From: Sporomusaceae bacterium UBA7701
Lineage (GTDB): Bacteria > Bacillota > Negativicutes > Sporomusales > UBA7701
NCBI GenBank assembly: GCA_002482545.1
Contig: DLGF01000012.1
Span: 62,001-126,000 of the forward strand
Direction of reading: 5' to 3'
DNA: 64,000 bases
The notes under the pieces are model-generated. The model did not search any database. It worked only from the letters and a program-made list of their open reading frames with translations, and had not been told where the DNA came from. The position numbers and the translations under genes were made by a program. Shown one piece after another: positions 8,899-16,791 of the stretch; within the stretch, counting starts at the first letter, position 1, and every line of letters begins with the position of its first letter.

Positions 8899-9501
8899 TC
8901 ATGTACTCACAGCCGTCCAGAAAATATGCACCGCCAGCATTACCAGCACCAGCCCGCCGACGATTTCAGCCTGTTTTCCGATCAGCCGTCCGAAGCGGCG
9001 TCCCAGGCCCAGGCCCAGGATGCCGACGCAGAATATCACCGCTCCCAGGATGAGGCTCAGCATAATAAGGTCCACATCCATCATCCCCAGGCTGAAGCCC
9101 GCCGCAAGGGCGTCGAGGCTGACGCTCACCGCCAGCGCCACCAAGGTCAGCCCCTTGAGCGGATGGCCGGCAGCCGGGCTCTGGTGTCCGTTGGCCAGGT
9201 TTTCCCTGATCATATGCACCCCCAGCCCGCCCAGAACAAGCGCGCCGCCGGCGCTCGCCCAGTCCTGCACGGACGCCGAAGGCCAGTTGATATGATAGGC
9301 CCCCACGTGATCGACAACCGTTCCCAGCCAGTGCCCCAAATGATATCCGGTCAAGATCATGGCTACGTGAAAAAGGGCGAATATCGCCGCCGCGTAAATA
9401 ATGATCCGGAGCCGGATGCGGTTCATGCCGATGGGTATCGAAACCGAAAAGAGATCCGTTCCAAGCGCGGTGCTCAGCACGAATAGCTCCAACAAACTCA
9501 C
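8899..9501 (-). CDS. mntP: MntP family manganese efflux pump
   Basis: The 200-residue membrane protein shows six hydrophobic segments in the duplicated three-helix pattern of MntP, which exports Mn(II). Family landmarks are ALGTDLFSVSIPIG near residue 12 and VSLDALAAGFSLG near residue 125, each carrying the intramembrane acidic residue. The start is GTG behind GGAGGTGAAAAGCA. It is the last gene of the leftward housekeeping block on this side; in other Firmicutes the next gene upstream is sua5, which here lies 53 kb away. No manganese riboswitch was recognised upstream. Confidence 0.9.
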   Translation of the reverse strand: MSLLELFVLSTALGTDLFSVSIPIGMNRIRLRIIIYAAAIFALFHVAMILTGYHLGHWLGTVVDHVGAYHINWPSASVQDWASAGGALVLGGLGVHMIRENLANGHQSPAAGHPLKGLTLVALAVSVSLDALAAGFSLGMMDVDLIMLSLILGAVIFCVGILGLGLGRRFGRLIGKQAEIVGGLVLVMLAVHIFWTAVST

Positions 9502-9622
9502 TGCTTTTCACCTCCGCGTTAATGTATATGACCGGCAAGCGGCGGATAGCCCCATTTTTCTCCGTGCATCACCACCTTCGCCTGGCCGCCCGCCATTACC
9601 GGCGCGATTTTGACAAAAGCGG

Positions 9623-9651
9623 TTGACATCCCCCGCCAAATGCCGTATACT
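9623..9651 (+). promoter_or_regulatory. Consensus promoter of the lysine-riboswitch transcript
   Basis: TTGACA, 17 bases, TATACT, ending about 25 bases before the riboswitch aptamer. Confidence 0.85.
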
Positions 9652-9674
9652 TCAAAACAATAACTGAATAAACG

Positions 9675-9845
9675 GCAGATAGAGGTGCAGCGTATAAAGA
9701 GTACGCATCCGGAGCAGCCAGCGATGACGGATGCCGAAAGGAATAAGCTGCCGAAGCGGAAATCCCCGGGCAGCGGATTTTCTGCTGGTCCATTGCTGAA
9801 AAAGTACTGGACTGTCATACGGCTTCGTATGGAGAGCTATCTTGC
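9675..9845 (+). promoter_or_regulatory. Lysine riboswitch (L-box) aptamer
   Basis: The stretch carries the conserved L-box blocks in order: GATAGAGGTGCAG, AAGAGTA, CCAGCGATGA, GCCGAAAGG, GCTGCCGAAG, TGCTGGTCC, TACTGGACTGTCA and GGAGAGCTATC. The two ends (GCAGATAG and CTATCTTGC) pair to close the P1 stem. No protein is expected here; an open frame crossing it is fortuitous. It precedes lysA, the classic target, and a terminator follows. Confidence 0.95.
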
Positions 9846-9868
9846 AGCGTTGGAAACGTGGTTTTTTG

Positions 9869-9908
9869 ACGATTTGTAAGATATTTGCTTGCAAATCGTT
9901 TTTTATTT
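9869..9908 (+). terminator. Riboswitch-controlled terminator before lysA
   Basis: A 12-bp stem (ACGATTTGTAAG with CTTGCAAATCGT, one G-U pair) with a seven-base loop is followed by a long T-tract. It lies between the aptamer and lysA. Lysine binding should favour this terminator and lower lysA expression. Confidence 0.9.
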
Positions 9909-9965
9909 TGCGCCGCCCGGCTGTCGGCACGGCGCTACTATCATTACCGGGAGGGCTAGATTACC

Positions 9966-11258
9966 ATGGCTGAGAAAAAGGTTCCCTTTACCAAGGCTCA
10001 ATTGGAGGAAATTACCCGGAAACACCCCACCCCGTTTCATCTTTATGATGAGCGCGCCATTCGGGAAAATGCCCGGCGCCTTATGGCCGCATTCGCCTGG
10101 GCGCCCGGCTTCAAGGAATATTTCGCCGTAAAGGCGACCCCCAACCCTGCTCTCCTCCGCCTCTTGCGGGAAGAGGGCCTCGGGGCGGACTGCAGTTCCC
10201 TGGCCGAACTCTATCTGGCCGACATGGCCGGGATCCGCGGCGAAGCCATCATGTTCTCCTCCAACGACACTCCGGCCGAAGACTTTCAGAAAGCCCGCGA
10301 GCTGGGCGCCGTCATCAACCTGGACGATATTACCCATATCGATTATCTGGAGAAACACGCCGGTCTGCCCGACATGCTCTCCTTCCGCTATAACCCCGGC
10401 CCCTTGCTGAAGGGCGGCAACGACATCATCGGGTACCCGGAAGAAGCCAAATACGGCATCACCAAAGAGCAGCTCCTCCAAGCCTACCGCTTGGCCCAGA
10501 GCAAGGGCGTCCGGCGGTTCGGCCTGCATACCATGGTCATTTCCAACGAACTCAATCCCGACAGTTTTATCGCGACAGCCCGGATGATGTTTGACCTGGC
10601 GGTTGAAATCCACCAAAAAACCGGCATCCGCGTAGAACTCATCAACCTCGGCGGCGGCATCGGCATTCCATACCGGCCCGAGCAGGACGCCGTTGACCTG
10701 GAGCACGTCGGACAAGGCATCCGGGCGGCCTATCAGGAGACCATCGCCGCCAACGGCCTGCATCCCCTCACCCTTGCCATGGAATGCGGCCGGATGATTA
10801 CCGGTCCTTACGGGTATCTGGTGACTACCGTCCTGCATAAGAAGCACATCTATAAGAACTATGTCGGCCTGGACTCTTGTATGGCCAATCTTATGCGGCC
10901 CGCCCTGTATGGCGCATATCACCACATTACCGTCATCGGCAAAGAGGCGGCGCCTCTGGATCATGTCTACGACGTGACCGGGTCCCTCTGCGAAAACAAT
11001 GACAAATTTGCCATCGACCGCGCCCTTCCGGCCATTGACATCGGCGATGTCCTGGTCATCCACGACGCCGGGGCCCACGGCCACGCCATGGGGTTCAACT
11101 ACAACGGCAAACTTCGCTCCGCCGAGCTTCTCCTCAAACCCTCGGGCGAGGTCGAGCTCATCCGCCGGGCTGAAACCCTCGAGGATTATTTCGCCACCCT
11201 TGACCTGAGGAGTTGCGGCCGGCTGGCTGCTTCCACCGCCAATGCCGACGGCGAATAA
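9966..11258 (+). CDS. lysA: Diaminopimelate decarboxylase
   Basis: The 430-residue protein is a fold-III PLP decarboxylase making lysine from meso-diaminopimelate. The PLP lysine is in YFAVKATPN near residue 57; LINLGGGIGIPY (about 225) and MECGRMITGPYG (about 270) form the phosphate-binding region; the catalytic C-E-x-x-D motif appears as GSLCENNDKFA near 345. The preceding lysine riboswitch independently supports the assignment. ATG start with GGGAGGG upstream. It stands as a single-gene unit between its riboswitch and a strong terminator. The C-terminal tail of about ten residues is not conserved family sequence. Confidence 0.95.
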   Translation: MAEKKVPFTKAQLEEITRKHPTPFHLYDERAIRENARRLMAAFAWAPGFKEYFAVKATPNPALLRLLREEGLGADCSSLAELYLADMAGIRGEAIMFSSNDTPAEDFQKARELGAVINLDDITHIDYLEKHAGLPDMLSFRYNPGPLLKGGNDIIGYPEEAKYGITKEQLLQAYRLAQSKGVRRFGLHTMVISNELNPDSFIATARMMFDLAVEIHQKTGIRVELINLGGGIGIPYRPEQDAVDLEHVGQGIRAAYQETIAANGLHPLTLAMECGRMITGPYGYLVTTVLHKKHIYKNYVGLDSCMANLMRPALYGAYHHITVIGKEAAPLDHVYDVTGSLCENNDKFAIDRALPAIDIGDVLVIHDAGAHGHAMGFNYNGKLRSAELLLKPSGEVELIRRAETLEDYFATLDLRSCGRLAASTANADGE

Positions 11259-11338
11259 AGGCCTGCGGCGAAGCAGTCCCCGGGAGCTTCGCTCCGGTAA
11301 AAGGTTCAGCGTTACCCTTTACAGCAATCATCAAAGAA

Positions 11339-11371
11339 AGGCCGGTTGATTATGTCAACCGGCCTCTTTTT
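11339..11371 (+). terminator. Terminator after lysA
   Basis: An 11-bp stem (AGGCCGGTTGA with TCAACCGGCCT) is followed by CTTTTT. Confidence 0.88.
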
Positions 11372-11453
11372 CGCAGCGCAACTTTATCAGCATCGGCAGG
11401 AAGCCGGCCATTTTTTCCGAAATATAGAGCAAAAACCCATGAGGTGATGATTC

Positions 11454-11948
11454 ATGAATCCTGCTCTGCTGGTTGTCGATGTTCAAAATCTGTTCTTTAC
11501 GGCTCCTGAAACGGCCCAATCGCTGCGGCAGGCGATCCCTGCCATCAACGCCGCGATTGCCCTCTTCCGCCAGAAGGGGCTGCCGGTCGTCTGCGTACAG
11601 CACATCGACGAGGCGGACGGCCTGACGCCGGGAACGGAAGCTTTCGCTGTTCCGCCTGACCTCGCGCTCCGCGCTACCGACCCTTGCATCCATAAGCGGT
11701 ATGGCAACGCCTTCAACAAAACCCCGCTGGAAGAACTGCTCAAAAGCCAGGGCGTCGATACGGTAATCATCACCGGTTATTGTGCCGAGCACTGCGTGCT
11801 GTCCACCTGCCGGGGCGCCAGGGACTGCGATTTTACCGCGATTCTGCTCAGAGGCGCGCTGGCCAGCGATACCGCCGCCCACATTCCCTTTGTGGAAAGG
11901 ATCAATGACATCATTTCCCTGCGGGCGTTAGCCAAAGCCCTTTCCTAA
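11454..11948 (+). CDS. Isochorismatase-family cysteine hydrolase
   Basis: The 164-residue protein is of the isochorismatase/nicotinamidase fold. The catalytic triad can be read: Asp in LLVVDVQNLFF near residue 8, Lys in CIHKRYGNAFNKT near 85, and Cys in GYCAEHCVLSTCRG near 115. Substrates in this family include nicotinamide, isochorismate, N-carbamoyl compounds and peroxyureidoacrylate; none can be chosen from sequence. The lack of an obvious metal-binding DxH set argues against classical nicotinamidase. It has its own AGGTGATGATTC ribosome site and is closed by a bidirectional terminator. Confidence 0.85.
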   Translation: MNPALLVVDVQNLFFTAPETAQSLRQAIPAINAAIALFRQKGLPVVCVQHIDEADGLTPGTEAFAVPPDLALRATDPCIHKRYGNAFNKTPLEELLKSQGVDTVIITGYCAEHCVLSTCRGARDCDFTAILLRGALASDTAAHIPFVERINDIISLRALAKALS

Positions 11949-11951
11949 GGA

Positions 11952-11982
11952 CAGGCCCCGGAAGCACCTCTTCCGGGGCCTG
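11952..11982. terminator. Bidirectional terminator
   Basis: A 12-bp stem (CAGGCCCCGGAA with TTCCGGGGCCTG) separates two convergent genes. The U-tract (TTATT) is short. Confidence 0.7.
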
Positions 11983-11990
11983 TTATTCCG

Positions 11991-13013
11991 CTAATCCAAC
12001 GCTCGGTGCGTTTCGTAGAGATCGTAATGCTGCTTTAGAATCGCCGGAATGTCCAGTTCATAAGGACAGCGGGTGGCGCACAGCCCACACTGGGTACAGT
12101 TGGCGACGGTGTCCATGAACCGGCCGGAAAACCCCACCGCGCCCTTGGGCGACAAACGCGCCACCGTCACCCGGTAGCCCATCGCCCCGGTGATAGCCAC
12201 GCCATTGGGACAGGGCAGACAGTATTCGCAGCGGCGGCAAAACCGCTGGCCCAATTCGGCGCGATACCGGTCCATGAGCGCCAGATCGTCCGCACCGACG
12301 CTGTTGGGACCGGCGTACAGGCCGACGATCTCGTCGACGGCCTGCGGCGAATCGAAGCCCGGTATGGGGATAGCGTCCGGATACTGCCGCAGAAACTTGA
12401 ACACCAGGGAAGCGTTGTCCAAAACCCCGCCGGCAAAGGGTTTCATGGCTAGAATGCCCATTCCGCGCTCAAGGGCGGTGGGGAATAACTCATCCTTGGC
12501 CGCGTCTTCAATGAAGTTGAAGGGGAACTGGACGGTGGCGAACAGCCCGGTCCTGACCAATTTTATGGCCATCGGCAGACTATGCGACGTTACCCCGATA
12601 TGGCGGACTTTCCCCTCGGCCTGGGCCTTGCGGACGACCTCCAGCGCGCCGCCGGGCGCGGCTGCCGCCTCCCAGTCCTTTTCCTGAGCCACCTGATGAA
12701 GCTGGTACAGGTCGATATAGTCGGTCTCCAGCATCCGCAGACTGTTCTCCAGGTGTTCAAGCGCCCCGGCCCCATCCCGCCGCCCGGTCTTGGTCGCCAG
12801 GATGACGCGGTCCCGCCGGTCGCGAAAGGCCCTGCCCATTTTATGCTCGCTGTCCCGGTAGGCGTTGGCGGTATCATAAAAATTGATTCCCCGGTCAAAG
12901 GCGCGGTGTAAAACGCTTACCGCCTCCCCGACACTTAGCCGGATGATCGGAATGCCGCCGAAGCTCACTTCGGAAACAGTCAGTCCGGTTTTCCCCAACA
13001 TGCGGTACTGCAA
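11991..13013 (-). CDS. Aldo/keto reductase with C-terminal 4Fe-4S ferredoxin domain
   Basis: The first 270 residues form an aldo/keto reductase barrel: NFYDTANAYRDSEHKMG carries the catalytic Asp and Tyr, ILATKTGRR the Lys, and YIDLYQLHQV the His-containing strand. The C-terminal 70 residues hold cysteines in CRRCEYCLPCPNG and CTQCGLCATRCPY, enough for one or two iron-sulfur clusters. This fused type is common in anaerobes and may take electrons from ferredoxin. An upstream GTG (13022) overlaps the ribosome site AAGGAG; the TTG at 13013 has proper spacing and is preferred. Substrate unknown. Confidence 0.88.
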   Translation of the reverse strand: MQYRMLGKTGLTVSEVSFGGIPIIRLSVGEAVSVLHRAFDRGINFYDTANAYRDSEHKMGRAFRDRRDRVILATKTGRRDGAGALEHLENSLRMLETDYIDLYQLHQVAQEKDWEAAAAPGGALEVVRKAQAEGKVRHIGVTSHSLPMAIKLVRTGLFATVQFPFNFIEDAAKDELFPTALERGMGILAMKPFAGGVLDNASLVFKFLRQYPDAIPIPGFDSPQAVDEIVGLYAGPNSVGADDLALMDRYRAELGQRFCRRCEYCLPCPNGVAITGAMGYRVTVARLSPKGAVGFSGRFMDTVANCTQCGLCATRCPYELDIPAILKQHYDLYETHRALD

Positions 13014-13056
13014 AGATCTCACTCCTTAACACCATGTCTTGGCCGCGCGAACGCAG

Positions 13057-13743
13057 TCATATTATTACTTTTACCTGGGTTCCCAGCGTCATGGCATCCT
13101 CACTTACCAGCGCATCATAAGCCAGCACTCTCACGCCCTGCCGCACCGCCAGGCCAAGGGCGGCCGCCAGCGCCGGGTCGGTCTCGCTGTTGGGGGTGAA
13201 GGCCTGGACGCCTTGCATTTGGATAAGGAACAGGATGTATCCGGCATAGCCTTCCCGAACCGCGCGGATCAGTTCCTGAATATGTTTCGTTCCCCGCTCG
13301 GTGGGTGCGTCGGGAAACATCGCCACGCCGTCCCGTTCCAGGGTAACTCCCTTCACCTCAATAAAGCCGGCCTCGTCGCCGCGACGATAGCCGATGTCGA
13401 ACCGTGACGCCCCGTAGCGCACTTCCCGGCGCACTGCGTCGACCCGCCCCAGTTCCTGGACAAGCCCCTTTTCCAGCGCCTCGGCCACGACCCGGTTCGG
13501 CGCCTGGGAGTCGATGTTGACAAGCCGGTCCGCCTTCCGCACCCCGACCAGCGAGCAGGCGGTCTTCCGCCCCGCGTTGGCGCAATGCTCCAGGATGACC
13601 TCGGCTCCGGGCACCAGCAGTTCCCGGAGCCGTCCGGTATTTTTGACATGGGCCGCCTGGATGGTTCCGTTTATCGCCACCTCGGCGACAAACCGGTTGA
13701 CCCTCCTCACCAGTTGCCCGCAGTATACTTGACTGTAACGCAT
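13057..13743 (-). CDS. sfsA: Sugar fermentation stimulation protein SfsA homologue
   Basis: The 228-residue protein matches SfsA, a DNA-binding/nuclease-fold protein whose physiological role is uncertain. Typical blocks are RRVNRFVAEV near the start, HVKNTGRLRELL near 32, RYGASRFDIGY near 108, EVKGVTLE near 128 and FPDAPTERGTKHIQEL near 140. The D-x-n-E-x-K arrangement at 115-130 resembles the PD-(D/E)XK nuclease core. It is followed at short distance by the aldo/keto reductase on the same strand, though no functional link is known. Confidence 0.93.
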   Translation of the reverse strand: MRYSQVYCGQLVRRVNRFVAEVAINGTIQAAHVKNTGRLRELLVPGAEVILEHCANAGRKTACSLVGVRKADRLVNIDSQAPNRVVAEALEKGLVQELGRVDAVRREVRYGASRFDIGYRRGDEAGFIEVKGVTLERDGVAMFPDAPTERGTKHIQELIRAVREGYAGYILFLIQMQGVQAFTPNSETDPALAAALGLAVRQGVRVLAYDALVSEDAMTLGTQVKVII

Positions 13744-13785
13744 TCTTCCTCCGTCCGCCGAAAGGGCGGCCCCGGCCGCAGCCGG

Positions 13786-14286
13786 CTAAAAGCAGCCCGC
13801 TTTTGCCGGGTTGATCCGGAACGATTTATTGTCAATCGCCCGCTGAACCGCCAGGATGCCGTCCAGATGATCATATTCGTGCTGAATGAGCTCCGCCAGA
13901 TCGTCCGTCAAATCCATGGTGCGGTCCTGCCAGGCCAAATCCTTAAAGCGGAGCCGGCATTTCCGGTGCCGCATCAGCCGGACTTCCAGCCCGGGAAAAC
14001 TCATGCAGTCGTCCCACACCTCAAAGGTCTCGGGCCCCAGCTCCAGCCGCGGATTTACAATCGCCGTGGACGCGCCGGCCACATTCATGTAGATCATCCG
14101 CAGCCCTTCCCCGATCTGGGGCGCGGCGATGGCCCGCCCGAACGCGTATTTCCGGCGGAATTCAAGCATCGTGTCCCGCAGATCCTCCATCACCTGCCCG
14201 GCTTTCTCCAGTTCTTCCGCCGTTACTTCCCGCGCCGTACGATACAGCGCATCATTGCCGAGGAGAAGGATATCCCGCGCAGCCAT
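13786..14286 (-). CDS. Peptide deformylase-like protein (divergent motifs)
   Basis: The 166-residue protein has all metal-site residues of peptide deformylase: Cys in DDCMS near residue 84 and the HEYDH helix near 129. The glycine motif reads GRAIAAPQIG near 49 instead of GxGLAAPQ, and motif 2 is DDCMSFPG instead of EGCLS. Such variants are found in secondary deformylases, so it may not be the essential enzyme acting on nascent chains. The open frame extends to a GTG at 14295 that overlaps the GGAGG; the ATG at 14286 has correct spacing. A main def gene may lie elsewhere. Confidence 0.8.
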   Translation of the reverse strand: MAARDILLLGNDALYRTAREVTAEELEKAGQVMEDLRDTMLEFRRKYAFGRAIAAPQIGEGLRMIYMNVAGASTAIVNPRLELGPETFEVWDDCMSFPGLEVRLMRHRKCRLRFKDLAWQDRTMDLTDDLAELIQHEYDHLDGILAVQRAIDNKSFRINPAKAGCF

Positions 14287-14368
14287 AATAATCACCCTCC
14301 TTTTTTCTTTGTTATTCGCGCTGCGCGGCTAAAGCACCTTTCCCGCCGTCCATTCATGGCAAAAACCA

Positions 14369-14397
14369 TTATCAGGGCGTTCCAAATACAGTATAAT
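14369..14397 (+). promoter_or_regulatory. Promoter of the homoserine dehydrogenase gene
   Basis: TTATCA, 17 bases, perfect TATAAT at 14392-14397, 80 bases before the TTG start. Confidence 0.65.
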
Positions 14398-14476
14398 ATC
14401 CTCAGAACTTGTCCATCGGACCGCCGGCCCCGGCAGCCCGGCGGTCCCGTTAATACTTTCCGAGGAGGAAGGGCTC

Positions 14477-15526
14477 TTGCGTCTAAATCTTTGCCTCAGC
14501 GGCTTTGGCAACATCGCCCGCCACTTCATCCGGTACTTTTCCGCCAGGCGCGAAGCGGTCCTGGCCCGTTACGGCCTCGACCTCCGTCTGGTAACCGTCG
14601 TAGGCTCCCAAGGCGGCCTCCACGACAGCGCCGGTCTGGACACTGCGCGATTACTCGCCCTGCCCCCCGGCAGCAGCGGCTTAAGGCAGATGAGTGGCCT
14701 TTGGTCTCCGGCGCTCGCGAGTGCGGCTGGAATTGCCGCCTCATCCGCCGATGTTCTGGTGGAAGCAACCCCTACCGATATCTGGACCGGCGAGCCGGGA
14801 CTTGCCCACTTCCGGGCCGCCCTTGAAAAAGGCATGGATATCGTCACTTTCACCAAAGGACCCCTGGTGAAATCCTTCGGTGAAATCAAGGTTCTGGCCC
14901 GCGCCCGGGGCGCCCGGATCAAAGTCGGCGGCGCCACCGCCGCCGCCCTTCCCACCATGGATATAGGCTCCTACAGCCTGGCGGGCGACGAACTTCAAGC
15001 CTTTGAAGGGGTTCTTAACGGCACCTCCAACTATGTTCTTTCCCGGATGGCTGCTGACGGCCTCACCTGCGAGGAAGCCATCGCCGAAGCCGTTGCCCGG
15101 GGAGTCGCCGAACCCGACCCGCGGCTGGATGTCGCAGGCTGGGACACGGCAAGCAAAACCATTATCCTGGCCAACTGCCTTTTTGATGCCGAGATCAACC
15201 TTGCCGGCGTTCCGGTTCAGGGCATTCAGGAAATCACCCTGGCCGATATCCGGGCGGCCGAAGCCCGCGGCGAGGCCATCAAACTGATCGGCAAAGCGCA
15301 AAAGACGGCCAGCGGCGTACAGGTCGCCGTCCGGGCCCGTTCCATCCCGTTCGCTCATCCGCTTGCCGCCCTGTCCGGCACGGCGAAAGGCATCCGCTTT
15401 ATTTCCGCCACCCTGGGTGAAATTGTTGTTTCAGGCGGGAAAAGCGATCCTCTGGGAACCGCGGCGGCGGGTTTCAAGGATATTATCAACCTGGTCCGCG
15501 ATAAGGGCCTGCTGCCTCCCGTCTAA
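14477..15526 (+). CDS. hom: Homoserine dehydrogenase, short form without ACT domain
   Basis: The 349-residue NAD(P)-dependent enzyme reduces aspartate semialdehyde to homoserine, the branch point to threonine and methionine. The Rossmann motif is CLSGFGNIARHF at the N terminus; FTKGPLVKSFGEIK near residue 126 carries the conserved Lys; LNGTSNYVLSRM near 180 and EPDPRLDVAGWDTASK near 208 are family signatures. It lacks the C-terminal ACT domain of the long form, so threonine feedback through that domain is not expected. The start is TTG, well placed behind GAGGAGGAAGGG. Single-gene unit on the plus strand. Confidence 0.9.
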   Translation: MRLNLCLSGFGNIARHFIRYFSARREAVLARYGLDLRLVTVVGSQGGLHDSAGLDTARLLALPPGSSGLRQMSGLWSPALASAAGIAASSADVLVEATPTDIWTGEPGLAHFRAALEKGMDIVTFTKGPLVKSFGEIKVLARARGARIKVGGATAAALPTMDIGSYSLAGDELQAFEGVLNGTSNYVLSRMAADGLTCEEAIAEAVARGVAEPDPRLDVAGWDTASKTIILANCLFDAEINLAGVPVQGIQEITLADIRAAEARGEAIKLIGKAQKTASGVQVAVRARSIPFAHPLAALSGTAKGIRFISATLGEIVVSGGKSDPLGTAAAGFKDIINLVRDKGLLPPV

Positions 15527-15547
15527 ATTAGAGTCCTCTTTATGAAA

Positions 15548-15570
15548 GAAAAAACCGTCCGTCGGGACGG
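15548..15570 (-). terminator. Terminator for the two membrane-protein genes
   Basis: Stem CCGTCC/GGACGG with a four-base loop; on the minus strand it is followed by TTTTTTC. Confidence 0.65.
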
Positions 15571-15609
15571 CTTGGGGCGTATCGGATAATGCCAGGCGCT
15601 CAGGCCGGC

Positions 15610-16086
15610 TTAGCGGAAAGAAGCCTGTTCGGCTTCCGTCGCCAGGTGTACATAGTAGAACAGTACGCCGTGCAGGATGAACGCCAGGCCGAAGGTGCCC
15701 AGGAGCGTCCAGTTTTGATAGACAAGCGTGCCTTGAATAAGCATGAACCAGTGGGCCATGCTGGCCGCCGCCGCGAACACGATGATAATCAGGCCGGTCA
15801 GGTAAAGGCTCTTGCTGGCCCTGACCAAATAGGCGAAAGCCATTACCAGCGGGGCCCACACCCCGGCCAGGAAGACCGGCACCCGGGACAGGTAAAGGAT
15901 ATCGACATCATGAAATTGCCAATAGCCCAGGATATTTTGCATCACGCTGGTGAGGACAATCGCCATGCCCAGTCCGCCGATCAGGCCGAACCACACGTAT
16001 CGTCCGACATATTTTCCGGGCACCACAAGAAACATCACTCCAAGGCCCGCGATGAAGATAACTATTCCCGTAAGACTGCCAAGCAC
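15610..16086 (-). CDS. Unknown five-helix membrane protein
   Basis: I do not recognise a characterised family. The 158-residue product has about five hydrophobic segments (roughly residues 4-22, 31-48, 68-86, 95-113 and 124-147) with short loops and a histidine-containing HDVDILYLSRVP stretch between the second and third. No catalytic or nucleotide motif is visible. The GTG start follows GGAGGTGATGAC. It is translated 11 bases after another membrane protein, so the two probably form one operon with a terminator behind. Location is the cytoplasmic membrane; function unknown. Confidence 0.7.
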   Translation of the reverse strand: MLGSLTGIVIFIAGLGVMFLVVPGKYVGRYVWFGLIGGLGMAIVLTSVMQNILGYWQFHDVDILYLSRVPVFLAGVWAPLVMAFAYLVRASKSLYLTGLIIIVFAAAASMAHWFMLIQGTLVYQNWTLLGTFGLAFILHGVLFYYVHLATEAEQASFR

Positions 16087-16097
16087 GTCATCACCTC

Positions 16098-16655
16098 CTA
16101 ATTTCCCCGGGAGGAGTCCCCGCCCTCAGGGTCCGGCTTCCTCTCCTGATCCGGCTTGCCGGCCGGCGCCGCCAGCCGGCCGGCAAGCCAGCCTGCGGCA
16201 TCCTCCCCGCCGGGGCGCAGGTTGATTAGCCGGGGAGCCAGATAACCCAGCAGGCCGCCGTATACGACGGAATCGAGCAGCAGGGCGATCAGCGTCCCTT
16301 CGGGGCCAGCGGCGTCGGAAGTGGTTATGCCGAAGCGGATGAGCCCGGAGTCGACAAGCCAGGCAAAAAGCCCCAGCAGTATCCCCTTATAGTTGCTGTG
16401 GCCGGACCCGCTCATCGTCAGCACTCCATAGAAGACCAGCCCCCAAAGGCCGCCCACGGCCAGATGGCCAATCCAGCCGACGATCACCCCCAGCCGGGTG
16501 GCGATCTGCGCCGGCTCCAAAAAAATCCCGGCAGCCGCCCTCCATATCGGCGTACTGTGTATCCCGGTTCCAAACAGTATACTGTCCACAATCCCATATA
16601 CCAACGCCGCCAGCATCCCGGCGTGGATGGACCAGATAAACCCGTCCCGCTTCAC
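16098..16655 (-). CDS. Unknown four-helix membrane protein
   Basis: The 185-residue product has hydrophobic segments near residues 8-28, 50-75, 86-105 and 118-140, then a polar tail rich in Pro, Asp and Lys (PDQERKPDPEGG). No family is recognised with confidence; it vaguely resembles YqhR-like four-helix proteins. The open frame reaches 16679, but the GTG at 16655 lies eight bases behind GGGAGGG and is chosen. It is the first gene of a two-gene unit with the 158-residue membrane protein. Confidence 0.65.
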   Translation of the reverse strand: MKRDGFIWSIHAGMLAALVYGIVDSILFGTGIHSTPIWRAAAGIFLEPAQIATRLGVIVGWIGHLAVGGLWGLVFYGVLTMSGSGHSNYKGILLGLFAWLVDSGLIRFGITTSDAAGPEGTLIALLLDSVVYGGLLGYLAPRLINLRPGGEDAAGWLAGRLAAPAGKPDQERKPDPEGGDSSRGN

Positions 16656-16752
16656 CGCCCAGACCCTCCCCGGTTGCAATTCTTCCTAGAGAAATATAAG
16701 TTAGTGTGGCTGGTTGGGACGATATTCATCCCTCATATTTTCTCCCAAAGCC

Positions 16753-16789
16753 AAAAGCGTTGCCTGCGGTTTTCGCAGGCAACGCTTTT
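16753..16789 (-). terminator. Terminator at the end of the hydrogenase operon
   Basis: A perfect 16-bp stem (AAAAGCGTTGCCTGCG and its complement) with a five-base loop lies immediately after the last hydrogenase gene. It gives TTTT on both strands. Confidence 0.85.
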
Positions 16790-16791
16790 AT

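Noticed and set aside
9519..9593. 25-codon minus-strand frame just upstream of mntP.
   Set aside because: No Shine-Dalgarno and no conserved features; probably chance.
9685..9879. 64-codon plus-strand frame upstream of lysA.
   Set aside because: It lies inside the lysine riboswitch and has no ribosome site.
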